This document shows, piece by piece, positions 44,670 to 56,629 of a stretch of 64,000 nt of DNA. The first letter of the stretch is position 1. Every line of letters begins with the position of its first letter. Under the pieces are notes generated by a model. The model was not told the DNA's origin. It ran no database searches and worked only from the letters and a program-made list of their open reading frames with translations. Location of the stretch: positions 868,001 to 932,000 of the forward strand of contig JAJUPC010000037.1 of assembly GCA_023614405.1 (NCBI GenBank), given 5' to 3'. The position numbers and the translations under genes are program-made. Source of the DNA: Avena insularis. Taxonomy: Eukaryota; Streptophyta; Magnoliopsida; Poales; Poaceae.

Positions 44670-45700
44670 CTAAGATCTAATTCGAATACTCCCTCCTTCG
44701 CCCATATAACCACCATTTCTATATCCTAAAATGCGCAGAGTAACCTTAATGCCTCTTTCCCCACCATATGCCCATGATTTCTCAAGGCCAAGGAGAGTAT
44801 CCAACTCAACCTTTATATGAGGCACCCAAGCTTCCCATTTGCCTGTTGATGATCTTGCACTGGACCACGTGTTTAGAGTGAAGTATCTTATAACCGCAAG
44901 GGTAACATCTCCATTATGCCCCTTAGCGATGACAAAAATTGTGTCTGGAAATATCATGTGTCTCATGGGGGCACTCAATATAACCCAATATTGTTGTCAC
45001 GTTATCGAAGGCAATTATATATATATCTAGAGTTCATTGTTGGCCAGTACAAAATGTCCCCTATGAGAGTTGACGGCATACGATCAATCTTAGCCAGCAT
45101 CTCAGTAGGTTCAATCCAGTCCTCCCATTTTCCAACTCTAATGAGTACCTCTGCACCAGTGCTTGTTTACCATTGGTAACTATCCAAACAACCCAGAAAT
45201 TGCTGCAACAGTGTGAAGACAATTGCCCATGATTTCTTGAATAGAGAATTGTGCCGCTATCATACTCACGTCTCTGCCAAATTGGTGGTTCTGGTATCAC
45301 TGTTTCACTTCCACTGATTGGATCCCTGACCTTTATCATGTTATACCCTTGCGGATAATGAAGTAGCACCCTAACATTGCGACGTCCGAGTACATATGGT
45401 TTGTAGGCTTTATGTACTTCCACCAGTCTATTCAGCTTCTGGAAGATGGATTGGTCAATATTATGATCTATTAAGAATCGAGCATCCTCGGAGATGTTGG
45501 CGAAAAACCCAAGTAACGGCATTCCTCTGTTGTGTGACAGGGTTAGCCTTTTGAAATCATTGCTTCCCATGAAGTCCATTCAACATTTTTGGGCGACTGG
45601 TGCCCTTAGTATGCAGGATGGGTGCGGAGGAAGCCTGACAAGAATCTGACCAGATATAACGCCTGGCAAGTCGTTGATTGTTGCATATATTCTTTCACCG
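44670..45700 (-). pseudogene. F-box-like protein pseudogene
   Basis: Minus strand from about 45,700. INDLPGVISGQILVRLPPHP followed by SCILRAP matches the N-terminal F-box motif (LPxxLxxEILxRLPPxPxSLLRA). The frame then meets a TGA at about 45,582 where F-box proteins have the conserved Trp. It continues (45,061-45,579) with GMPLLGFFANISEDARFL, RRNVRVLLHY, VRDPISGSETVIPEPPIWQR and CCSNFWVVWIVTNGKQALV, the layout of grass F-box proteins with an F-box-associated C-terminus. A frameshift leads to 44,670-44,978 (MRHMIFPDTIFVIAKG and SWAYGGERGIKV), the C-terminal part. F-box proteins are substrate adaptors of SCF ubiquitin ligases. This copy is broken, and its position near a CACTA end suggests capture, though coincidence is possible. 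Confidence 0.65.
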
Positions 45701-46520
45701 AAGCTAGTAGGATGATTCAACTAGAACAAGTGCATCATCAAAATTAAGTAAAGAGCACAATGCACAACCCTTAAAAAGAATCAAGTAAACACCACAATGC
45801 ATCATATAATTTGATAGGAAAATTTATCATCGAAATTTCCTAAACTGCACGCATATGAAAAACTACCTAAAAAGCAGAGTATATCCACAAAATAACCTAA
45901 ATAGCACAAGGAATCAACCAGAGTAGTACGAAAGCACTGCAAAATGCTTCAATGTGTCAGAACTAGGCAAAGGGAATGGAGAACTTTTTAGGGTCACCGG
46001 CGAGAACAGAAAGGCCCCCACCTGAATTTTCTGGTTTTATCATAAAGAAGGGGAGAAAAAATGGATGCAACTTTAGTGACTGGGTGAACCCAAGTCTCAC
46101 AGTGAATTTCCCCAGGATCCACCTTCCATATTAGATCAAACGTATGATAGTAGCTCAGATTTTGAACTAAAAAGTAAGACTATTCGAAAAAATTGACAAA
46201 ACATCAGTAAATCATCAGTGCCTAGGTTTGAATCCTATGAAAGTTTCATCCCATTCAGATCACTAGTTTGTGATTAAATAGATTTTTATGTTCCCAGTAC
46301 TACTAGTTTAAACTAATATTCACTACGTCCAGAAAAAACCCCGGAGCAGAATACACAAAAGAGGGAGGAAGTAAGTGAGACAAAATCCAACATAGAACTT
46401 ACAATGGGGTCGACGAGTTCTGAGAAGATGGAGAAGGCGCCGCCGATGATTGACGAGCCACAACCATTGACGCTAAACAAGCATGACCCCGAGATGACGC
46501 ATTCCTAGCATCCCACGCAG
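45701..46520. other. Region upstream of F-box pseudogene, nothing assigned
   Basis: AT-rich with no supported ORF. It may hold promoter or intron sequence of the minus-strand units. Confidence 0.4.
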
Positions 46521-46980
46521 CCATCGCTTTGGCAGCGGTAGCCAACATAGCCGAATTTGTTCCAGTAGCAGCCAACGAGGATTTCTACTACGCCTCCACC
46601 GCTTTCCAAGCATCACTCAAGACTTCTCAAGAATTCGATGCAGTACAAGCATCGGCCTCCGCATCTGCTTCACATGTATCCGCTTGTGCTGCTTTAGCAT
46701 CCACCTCTGCTTTACAAGCATCCGCCGATGCAGCAAATGCATCCGCCAACGCCGATTCCATTTCCTGTAAATGCCACCAGCTTATTTAGCTTGCAATGAC
46801 CAAAAATAAATGCATTTTCTATCCTTTGGAAAGCCCGTAATGGCTGGAGGTTGGGACGTACATACCAGCGAACGGCGGTGCGGTGGTGTTCAATGGTGGA
46901 GTGGCGGGGACGGTCCGGTCGAGGGAGGGCGGCCAGGAAGAGAAGATGACGATGGGGTCCAGGGGCATACAACTGAGCTT
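46521..46980 (-). pseudogene. Two-exon-like fragment: Pro-rich exon and Ala-rich coiled region
   Basis: Minus strand: an ATG near 46,965 opens MPLDPIVIFSSWPPSLDRTV and ends at a donor-like GTATGTACG near 46,866. A TTTACAG acceptor near 46,770 precedes MESALADAFAASADACKAEV, an Ala/Asp-rich helical stretch running to a stop at about 46,635, with further similar matter down to 46,500. The two parts do not join in the same phase, so this is a decayed or mis-modelled gene. The plus-strand ORF at 46,529-46,789 is the Ala/Ser-rich mirror of this. No function assigned. Confidence 0.4.
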
Positions 46981-47533
46981 CCTCGAGCTCGAAACTAACT
47001 TTCGCCCCACTATATTTTTTTTGCGAACCCCCCTTTTTTTAGGGGAAACCCCGGATGTATTAATAGTAGCAACCACACGACTGATACAAGTTTTTACACT
47101 TGCATTGATCAGTTTCCTGCCTACAGACATCAAGTTTGTGTAATTATTCCTATGATACAATCAATTGCTGGGTAAAATATTCCAGGTGGTAGAAGCCTGC
47201 CCTTTCTATGACATCAAGATCTAGAGTTCAAACATCGACCTGAAATTCCACAATCTACAACTACAAGTTTTAGTTTACTACCAAAAACATGCTAACAAAT
47301 CACTCGCAACTGGCATTAACATCATCATTAACAGATCTCAGAAGGAAAAAAATTGAAAGATAAAAAACCACCGCAAGTTCCGATAAGATGCCTGTTGTTA
47401 TAGTAGTACATCAAATATATAGATTCGTGGACACCACACACCAACAGAGCAAAAAAACCAGTTATAGTACCTGACTTAACAAACAGTCATCCTCACAAGA
47501 GACCCAAACCGTTCAAAAATGAAAGTAGAGCGG
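46981..47533. other. Spacer, nothing assigned
   Basis: Contains a T-run (47,010-47,039) and no supported gene. Confidence 0.4.
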
Positions 47534-47990
47534 TCAATATGGTTTATAGATTTCCTCATCTTTTGCTGGATCAGGACTATATGGGCGTGGAGAATCTCGA
47601 ATTTCTGTCAGGGTCTCATCTTCTTCTAGAGCCGAATTGAAAAGATTGTCAGCTTGCATTCCCACCTGTTCCAAGATCCGGTCGTACACCTGGCCAATCA
47701 GCTCGTCGCCATCCACATCAGGCAACTTGGGAACTAAGTTGTCAGCCACAAACTTTTGAAAATCAATAGCAGCATCATGAGCAACTGAAATTGATGTATT
47801 CCATCCTGCAGTCAAATCAGCTATCCGCTTAGTGGATGTGGACACTTCTTCCATCAGGCGCCTAATCTATTCGTCCTGGTGTTTCACTTTCTCTTGAAGG
47901 CACGAAATCATGTGTCTATGAGCTTTGTATTTCTCTCGGAGACGGGCAATTGTCAAATCCTTGTAGTGACCAACACCATTACGGCATGAG
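47534..47990 (-). pseudogene. Coiled-coil protein fragment of unknown function
   Basis: The minus-strand frame starts around YCSCRNGVGHYKDLTIARLR (about 47,990), continues into a heptad-like coiled coil with a TAG near 47,866, and then reads MEEVSTSTKRIADLTAGWNT and LVPKLPDVDGDELIGQVYDR to an acidic end PDPAKDEEIYKPY and stop at 47,534. The exon probably begins with a Cys-rich turn (CSC). I do not recognise a named domain. Given order and strand, it may be the downstream exon of the same gene as the GRF-type piece at 55,422-55,865, separated by the solo LTR at 48,670-54,845; this is inference. Confidence 0.5.
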
Positions 47991-48669
47991 CAATATGAGT
48001 AAGGTGGAAACTCCAGATAACAAATCCAAAATTAAACCAGATTCTCATTTAAAAAAACAAATTCTCATTTCACAAAAAAATCCAAATTTAGTTGCACACA
48101 TCGTGCAATCTCGACAGTGGTACCGCAAATGGCAAAGAACCATAGAGGCATATTACCCAAACATGGGAAACAAAAATGACATGAAAAGGGCCGTACTTCA
48201 GGGTTTGCCTTCTTAGCTGACACATGAGCAGTCCTGGCCTTAGTAATAAGTGGCAACAGATCAGAATGACTTTGTTTCTGCAAATCATGATGCAAATCAT
48301 TTTAAGTAATAAAGCGCTCTTTATTGAAAAAAATGTTTTCGGGAACAAAACGTAGGTTACTGAACTTCCAGCAAAGAAGTTGGATACATAAAAACACTTG
48401 TCACTCAATAATGCCTCCTCCACGGGTGGGACATGCGCATGATGCTAAATGAAATGCAGCAAAACTAGTAAACTTCAGGAAAGAACACATCAACTTCCCA
48501 CTGCAAAGAAGGATACGTACATTAATCTGATGCCAAGGATTGGGCGTGTTCCCCTTTAACAAAAAATATAATTTAAAGAACTTAGAAATGTAGGACACCA
48601 GGAAACAACAATCTGTTTATGAACGATATGCAGCAAATTACATCTGCATTGTTCAGCAGAGAACCGTTC
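47991..48669. other. Possible intron, left flank of the 6.2-kb solo LTR
   Basis: No supported ORF; AT-rich. It ends with CGTTC (48,665-48,669), the left target duplication of the solo LTR. Confidence 0.4.
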
Positions 48670-51600
48670 TGTGGGCTCCCTGGATTGTTCATCCGAGAAA
48701 TCCCCGTTATGCATACATCCACGTTCCCATGATCAGTGAGCCGTGGAACATAACCGACAGGTACCATTACAACATCCAAAACCCAACGAATTTACAAGAC
48801 TTACATAGATGCCCTTATGGCTACATCATCATTAGCAGTGGAACATCGTCAAGCGCAGAGCCCAATCGTGCCTAAACCTACAGGCAGCTCACTGGGAAGA
48901 CGGCCTAGCTCGCTGGACATCACCTTAAACTCCTCAAAGTCTAGCCAAGTAAATAGCTAGGGACACAGCCGTGAGTACTTTTGAATGTACTCGCAAACCA
49001 CCAGGATAGGTAAACAAAGGAAATGCAAATGAGGCTATGGCGAGATAGCTCTATCTGGGGTTGCTTTTGAAAAGCCTAACTAACTTTGAAATTATGGCAT
49101 CTCCATATCTTTGTTGAAAAGGAGTTTTGAAAACATGCTCCTGTTTTATAAATCCAGACATGCCCATGTCTTTGTTGAAAAAGAGTTTGAAAACCGTTTT
49201 TGTAGTAAAACCCCTTTTTAAACATCTTCGACCCCACGGGTCAAAACAAAGCTTTCGAACTCGGGTTCCCCCGGAACCTTTGTCCACTTCGTACATGTTT
49301 CCCAAACAAGCATAGCTTGGATATTCCTAGCCAACACCTTTACAATTGTCCTTGACCGTGGACACGGCTATTTGATTAGGTTATACTCTGCAGAGTTTGT
49401 GCACTTTCCCCACAAGAATCAATACATCCGCCGGGATTCAACCATGGCCCACTACCACGGTAGATGGGGGTCCGGATAATCAAACCTAACTTTTCTCTTG
49501 TCTACACTAGCAAAGGCATGCTTTTCCTCTTGGGTTTGTTCTCCCCGACAACGAGTATGTGGCTCCTAGCCATAGTCCTTCCTTCCGTACCCGCGCATAC
49601 CCAAGCCGCAGCTTGGCGTATACCTTAAATCTGGAGACTCCACTTCCTTCCTTACTTCCTAAGTCATATCGTCTACGGGAGACCCAATTGTTGCACCGGC
49701 CTCCTGTCAGTTTAGGCTCACTCTTGCCGAAGCAAGCAACACGCTTCAGATCCGTGATCTGGGACGCATGCCTGATCTTCCAGGGCTTTCTCCCTATAAG
49801 CATGGTAGAAGTGCCTCGGCTAATGCGGACAAACTACGGGTTAAGCCCCAGCAACCTGGGGTAATGTGGTTGCACGGATAAAAATTGTTCTAGTAAAGGC
49901 GTAGAACATCCCATCACTTTTCCACTTCTTCTCATCACCATTTCTTTTGTTAAAACTTCCACTGGGAATGATGCCTCTTCCCAAGGTTTTACAAATCCGT
50001 TTTTGAAACATTTCTAGTGGGGAAAATCCCAAAACAGTTTATTTTCTCAAAACCGGGGTTTCCAAGGAGGTAGGATGCTAACCATCATACTCTCGGTCTA
50101 AAGGGGATAAATGATGGGTTCATCGGGGTGGTGCCTCGAAGGACACAAAATCATAACTTGGAGGAGCCAAGTTACGACCGCAGTAGTTGTAAAACAAGAC
50201 ATGCAGGAATAGTATGCAATTTATAAGGCGGATATAAAACAGGTAAAAGAGAATAGGACATATAACAGAGTTTAGGAAGTGGTGGCTTGCCTGTGATCAG
50301 CAATAAGTCCCTGGACTTCTTCAGATGACCAAGAATACCCAATAATATAATAATAATAACTCCCGTTCTTCTTGTCGTCAGACACTCACACTATCGTCGT
50401 CATCGGGTATACATGCAAGCCGACAAAACCACAATCAATACAAGGCATGCAAGCATCAAACCATACAGCAAACACACATAATAAATACTACTGGACTTGG
50501 GAGTTTTTGGAGAGGTTGGGTATTGGTGGTGGAATTTACTAAAGTGCCACTGTAGTGGTTTCCATTTGGAAGACAGTTGTCTAGTGTAGATACAAGGGAC
50601 TTGGGTTAGGGTTCTATGGTCAGTAGGTTACCAAAGGGCAAAAGTGATATCCACAGATAGGTCTTAACAAGACAAAACCATCACAAGTGGTTTCACTTGA
50701 TTATCACTTTTCTAGAATTAGTTATGCTTTTAATAGTGGATTGAACTCTAGTTTGAGGAAATAATTCACCAGAAAAGTTCTGGAGCTCCAAAAATTATTT
50801 CCTTGGATTGTTTGGTAGTACTTGATGTACTGAACCACCTAGAGTTGGAATTAAGTCAAAATAATTACCAGAATGCCCTCAGGAAATTCCTAAAGACAGT
50901 TATGTATGATTCTTCTTTTATTTACCAGATTAAATATACAAGATATATTGAGTTGGTTCCAAGGGCATGTGAGGGGCAAGTCCAATACCTTTCTGTAGGA
51001 ATTGCATCCACCCTTTTTGGAGTTGCCAAACTCTTGGAGTGATTTATTTAGTGAAAATACCCCTTACAGAAGTATTTAAATCCCTAAAAATAAACCAAAG
51101 CTCAGTAAATTCTGAGCTGCTGGGGTTTGTTAGATAAAGATCCTAGGAGGTACTGGGAATTGGAATCAGATCAATACCATGTTTGGTTAGACCTGGGGAA
51201 TTTATCTAAGGCATACAGGGGCTGGTTTCGTTATTTGTGTTAATGGCAACCTACTGTTCACCTTGGCATGAGACTTGTGCTATAAAAGAGGTACTTCAGA
51301 CAACTCTCAGTTGGTCTTTGTTTGAACACAAATGGAGTTGTAGAACTCCCTATGGAAAATTAATTAGGGTTCCAGTTACATTTTAGTAGATTAATTATCT
51401 GTAAATAGAGAAAATTATTTTCGACATGGGGTTGCCTCTGCATGTTTGAGAAAACATGAGGGACCCCCAGAATTTTGAATCTAGGAAAATGGATATCATC
51501 TTCATTTTCAACAAGAATTAATCCTACTAATCTATTTCTGGATCTGAAATTCTATTTTAAAAGAAAAAGAGGCTCCAGACGCTGGGCTGGCATCTAAGGG

Positions 51601-54600
51601 TTACTAGGCCGGTTAGGGGGATTTTGGCCCACAGCACTGGGGGGTGACGCACGGGAGCTAAACTGAATCCCGGCTGGGCGGGACCCACTCGTCAGCGAGG
51701 GAGAGCGACCGAAGAGGTATCTGCGGATCCGGGCCGTTGGGCTAAATCGGATCCGACGGTGCCGGTGCATCGTCCATCTCTGCCGCGGGAGGAGCTCGCC
51801 AGAACCCTAGGGGCGGTGCGGCAGGCGCAGCGGGCCTATTAGAGAGGCGGAGAGGCGCCATGGAGGGGCGGAGGTGATGCAGCGTGCGATGGTGATCCCG
51901 ACGAGGGGCGATAGAGGCCGGTTCCGCGGCCGGGGATACCTCACGCGGCCACGACCGGACGGAGCTCGCCGGAGCTCTGCCGAGGATCCTCCAGGACCTG
52001 CTGCATGTCGAAAATAAAAGCATGGTTAGATGCACGGGGTCTAGGAGGGTCTAGGAGAGAGGCATGCAGGGGAAAGGGAGTAGGGAAGAGAGAGCTACGC
52101 TCGAAGCCTTGCAATGTTCGAGAGGGGGAGTTCTTCTTCTCTAGCTCCCTGCAGGAACAGGAGCACGGTGGGGGAGGTGCAGGGGAGATATATGAGGTCT
52201 GTGGAGAGGATCTGAAGTGCGAGGGAGGGTCGAGCTTGACCACACTCATGGTTGCAAGAACGAACCTGAGGAGGTTCCTCCTTCTCCTCCCGAGCAGCAG
52301 AGCAAGGGAGAGCTCTCGGGGCTCTGAGGGGAGGTAAGTGAAGTGAGAGGGGGAGAAGTGAGGGATAGAGGGCTGGCTGGGAGGGTTGCTGGTCTTTATA
52401 CCAAGGGGAGGGAGTAGATGAGGTAAATTACCAATGTGGGCATGGTGGAGAGGAGGGATGGCCAGGGATTGGTCCATGGGGAGGTGGAGAGGGGTAGCAT
52501 AGGTATTTAGGTCGTGCTGGATCAAAGGGGGAGGGAGGACTGCTATGGTAATTAATTAGAGAAGATCTTTGTAAGATTTTGGGATATCTCCTTCTCTTAG
52601 TACTGGTACAAGGGAAAATTGGGAAGAACTAAGGTGGTGCTACAGTGCTAGTCGACCAGTGGGGTTGTCCTAGTGCAGAGGATAAGCTTTCATCAAGATT
52701 GAGTAAGATTTGGAAGTGATTTGAGTAGTGGTTTGCTTAATGGACAATTTTGATCAAACTAGAGTATGAAGGAACTCCAAAATCTTGCATTGGACCAGAA
52801 GAGAAAATGGTACTGGTAGATAGGTGAGGTCAATGTAGACTCCTAGGATTTATTTGGGATTTTTAGGTGGAGTTTAAGTCCACTTAAATCCAATTACTCA
52901 AAAAGGACAGAAATGATTTCTAGAAGATCATTTGATAAATTTGCATTGTACAAGGATAGGTTTTGATTTGGGAGGGTCCCAATTGTGAATACACACTTAG
53001 GGGAATTTTCCCAAGATTTATTGAGGATTAAAAGTGATTAAAACAATTATTATTCCAATTCAGCTTTTAAGAAAAAGGGCAAAAAGAAATAATAAAGCTT
53101 CTCAAAAATATTTATTTTTGAGATGGAAAGATAGGGGATGGTTTGTGGGACTCATAGGAGCCAAAAGTTAGGGAAGTGGTTTGGTAAAAACCAAGCTTTC
53201 CTTTATGGAGGGAGTTTTGGAGATTTTGACTATTTAAGAGATGAAATAGTTTTGGGACCATAATAATTATGGATAAATATTGATAAACATTGAGGATCAA
53301 TGTAGATGAGATAAAAAAGGTGTAGCAAGCAGTTGAAACCTTGTGGAAAGAAATTCCAACTAGGAAAGGGTGGAAAACCAAGAGTTGATGATCTAAGGTG
53401 GTGTTATTTTCATACCACCAAAACATGCTTGCATCTTGGAGGTTAGATCTCACCTTGAGATGGTTAGGTAGACTAGGTCATGTAGATGATCATGGCAGAA
53501 GGAGTTTGAATTATCTGCATTTGAGGTGATCTAGAAATGATGGCAAACTTTGTTGAAATTAAGGCTGCCATGGAGAAAGTGTCATGAAGCCTTCTAAACC
53601 ATGTGGGTTTAATGAGCTCAGAGATCCACTTTGGGCGAGTGAAGTAGGTTCTGACATACCTCAAAGATAAGAACACTACCATGCAGAGAGGGGGTCCAAA
53701 GGGGTTTGGATGGTGGTGGGAGCTTTTAGCAAAGTTGGCATGATGACTAGTTTTGCAGGAAATGTTTTTTTCTTGTCTGCAAAACCATCATGGACAAGTG
53801 GGTTGGAGGAGGATCTAACCAAGGGTAAAAGTGGGCCTTGGTAGTCCATAGCATGGTTAACAGGATGGCTCAAGTGCATTTCCAAAAATGCACATGGTTT
53901 GGGAAACGAGATATTCCAAAAGGTGATGTTGGAATTGTTTCTAGACTTAGTAAAAATTGGCAGTTTTGAGGAATTTGACTAGAGTATGAGAGTGAATGTT
54001 CTTGGAGGAGTTGCAAGGTATCAGAGCTTTAATAAAGGGGTAATATGGAATTTTAGGGTGAGTAGAAGAGATCCATGGTTGATATTGGTCTTCAAGGACT
54101 TGAGAACATCTAGAATGGAGATCCTCAGAACAGATCGGGTTGAGGGTTTTAGATAATCACCTAGTGGTTAGGGATCATATCTAGGTTTGCATTCTTGCTT
54201 AAGGATTTAGGATTTGGGAAAACTCTTGATCCTAGTGATGAGCTCCTAGGGTGGCTCATACTACTTCCTAAGCAAACAAGTCAATCAACAGATCAAAACA
54301 AATCATCAGACAGCAGATCAAGGCAACTCATCTTATAACTACTCCAACTACTATTAGGGTTACCATCAAGCTCAGCTTGAGGTAATATTGGGGCATTTTG
54401 AAGAGTTTGAGTTTCGAATAAGATGAGGGCTCTTGGTATCTTTACCAAGAGTAGAATATAAATGCTTTGAGAAGAGGTTTTGGTAAAGCTAGAGATAAGA
54501 TTAGTTGAGTGCTCTGTCTTGAAAACATAAGAAGATTGTAATATATAACTCTCCATAGTTTTGTTAATAGAAGCTACCAAAATAGTTTTGGGTTACATAG

Positions 54601-54850
54601 GCATCTTGGCTCCTGTTTTGAAATGCCAGAATGTTTGAGAATATGTAAAGGAAGCCAAGATAGTTTTTGTAAATAGATTTTATCAATTGAGGTTGAGGTA
54701 AGGAGTATCCTAAGATACAATCTTATATGCACAAGTGCAAACAAACAACAAGAAAGCACTGCACCAAGTACAAGAATTTTTTTTGTTCCCCCTGATTTTT
54801 GCATTCTGGACAACTAATAAGTGTTGCGGAAATTGGGGTGTTACACGTTC
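48665..54850 (-). mobile_element. Solo LTR of 6.2 kb with CGTTC target duplication
   Basis: CGTTC occurs at 48,665-48,669 and 54,846-54,850. Between them, 48,670-54,845 starts TGTGGGCTCC and ends GGGGTGTTACA, that is, TGTAACACCCC...GGAGCCCACA on the minus strand. The architecture matches the Tekay LTRs: AT-rich U3 (54,845-52,400), a TATAAAG box on the minus strand at 52,391-52,400, a GC-rich stretch (52,350-51,580), then an AT-rich part. Motifs at 49,350-49,500 (GACCGTGGACACGGCTATTTGA, shortened: GTGGACACGGCTATT; TGCACTTTCCCCACAA) parallel 58,500-58,600. No internal domain is present. The size is unusually large for a solo LTR. Confidence 0.8.
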
Positions 54851-55421
54851 TGTGAAATAGAGCCAGGGGCAAGCTACCCATCCTCATAAAACTCTTCTTG
54901 GTACCATATACTTACCTATTTTCAGTCGACCTTATAACTAATTCCATGGCTACATCCATGGTGATCCCAGCTTGCTAATGTGGCATATAGATCTACTATT
55001 TCAAATAGCAATCACCTAAATAACTATCCGGATGGTTGCGGACTCACCAGAGATTGCACTAATGTGATGGAAAGGTGGACGGTGCTGGCTAAAGAAGGTG
55101 CGTGATGGGGGAAGTGCACAAATATGCAAAAAATGTAGTGATACTCGTAAATAGATAGAGATAGCAGTAACACATAAACCAGATCAATTAGTAGTAACCA
55201 CAAACTCTAGACAGGCTGTAAGGAGACTGTCAACTACTCCCATATTAATTAACCCAGTGTGATTTAACGTGGCAGTACTATGAGATGATGAGTATTAGTA
55301 AACAAAAGGGGATTACTTAATTATTAGTGGAATGTATAGCTAGCCACCAAAAACATCATGAGCATGCTAAATATCTAGATTGCAGACCATACTTGGTTAA
55401 GAACCTAATGTCTAGCTCTAA
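54851..55421. other. Right flank of solo LTR, nothing assigned
   Basis: No supported ORF. It may be intron sequence between the GRF-type exon and the coiled-coil fragment on the minus strand. Confidence 0.4.
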
Positions 55422-55865
55422 TTACCCAAATCTAAGAGCATCTATCCTATTTACGACTGAGTGCAGTGAGTTGGAGACATCCGTTAACTCTGCAGCCATC
55501 TCCTTGGCATGCATCTGATGGCGCTCCTGCTCCTCCTCTTTGAGGTCATCGCGGATCTCGAGCTGTAACCACAGCGACGTCATCGCGTGCTGCAGCGAAA
55601 GTGAGTGCGGTAGATCTACCCAGTGGACGAACGTGCAACGCTCACATTCGTAGTTGCGACCCAAGAACCTGCAGCCAAAGTTCGTTCCCTCGAACGCGAC
55701 GCGGCGACGGGGTGCTAGTGCGCAGTCGCACCAGAGGTGGAGATCCGCATCGTTAACGATGTCGTACCACTCTGTGTCTACCATCCGTGCGGACATCTGA
55801 ACCCAGGAAACATCATCGATCAAGACGGGCAGAATAGAGGAAAACCGCAAAATGCATACACACAC
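55422..55865 (-). CDS. GRF-type zinc finger-like protein fragment with coiled coil
   Basis: A minus-strand ORF of 147 codons. Residues about 45-85 read LHLWCDCALAPRRRVAFEGT, NFGCRFLGRNYECERCTFVH and WVD. The spacing C-x-C, G-x-RF, C-TF-x-H-W is that of plant GRF zinc fingers (usual form GRRF...C..C.F..W). The first Arg of GRRF is Cys here, and the Cys usually after RFxG is Arg, so metal binding may be impaired. A charged coiled coil follows (EIRDDLKEEEQERHQMHAKE). The ATG at 55,865 lies in repeat-like sequence, so the true start is uncertain. GRF fingers bind single-stranded nucleic acid in known proteins; the role here is unknown. It may be part of a mobile-element or host gene. Confidence 0.5.
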   Translation of the reverse strand: MCVCILRFSSILPVLIDDVSWVQMSARMVDTEWYDIVNDADLHLWCDCALAPRRRVAFEGTNFGCRFLGRNYECERCTFVHWVDLPHSLSLQHAMTSLWLQLEIRDDLKEEEQERHQMHAKEMAAELTDVSNSLHSVVNRIDALRFG

Positions 55866-56600
55866 TCACCCCTATGAATGCAGGTACGCATAACCTACAC
55901 CTGTGAGCACTTCAGAAAGACTGGATCTTGAGACTGATCCTACGGGGCTTGAGCTTGACGAAGTCACCATAGGCACCTCTCTATATATTAAAGGGAACGT
56001 CGCCTCTCACTACCCTCATAACCATCCTTCAAAGTCGAATACCGAGGCTTCATGGTGAAGGAAGTGCTAGGGGGTTGGAGCTCCCATTCGTTGGCTTCTA
56101 TGGGATGTAATTGAACCACTAATAATGTGGCCCCCGGTAGTGGGCCCATAGACCCTAGACACCAGTGACCATTACAATTAGTTTGGGAAAACCGAGCAAA
56201 ACTTAATACAAACGGAAGGCCCATCTCTCTCATTTTTGCGAAAATCCACTACAAAACACACACGCTCACAAATGCATACACACACTCACCCCTATGAACG
56301 CATGAATGCACATCCTACCCCTATGACCACCTCCGAAAGATTGTGTCTTCAGACTATCCGGTGGGGGGGCTTGAGCTTGACAAAAAGTCACCATAGGCAC
56401 CTCGTTATCGACAGGAACGTTGCCTCCTACTGCCCTCATAACCATCCTTCAAAGCCGAGCGTCGAGGCTTCATCAACAAGGAAGAGCTAGAGGAGTTAGA
56501 GCTAACGTTTGTTAGTTCCTATAGGATATAACTAGACCACTAATAACAATGGGACCCCACGGTAGTGAGCCCATTGGCCCCAGACATCAAAGCAAGCACA
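55850..56600. repeat. Two direct copies of a dispersed repeat
   Basis: ATGCATACACACACTCACCC starts at about 55,852 and again at about 56,272. Both copies continue with CCTATGAA.GCA, GGGCTTGAGCTTGAC, GTCACCATAGGCACCTC, CCCTCATAACCATCCTTCAA and GTAGTG.GCCCAT. Each copy is about 310 bp. I recall this as a common Triticeae dispersed repeat, but I cannot name its class with confidence. Confidence 0.7.
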
Positions 56601-56629
56601 ATGTCAAGTCTAAAACATATATCTTAACG

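Noticed and set aside
47955..47970. CACTACAAGG on the minus strand, resembling a CACTA terminus
   Set aside because: It lies inside the coiled-coil reading frame (GHYKDLTIAR) and differs from the canonical CACTACAAGAAA after ten bases, so a coding coincidence is more likely.
51941..52525. 194-codon minus-strand ORF rich in Pro/Ser/Arg
   Set aside because: It spans the TATA box and GC-rich start of the 6.2-kb solo LTR; low-complexity composition and no domain. It could be revisited if related LTRs conserve it.
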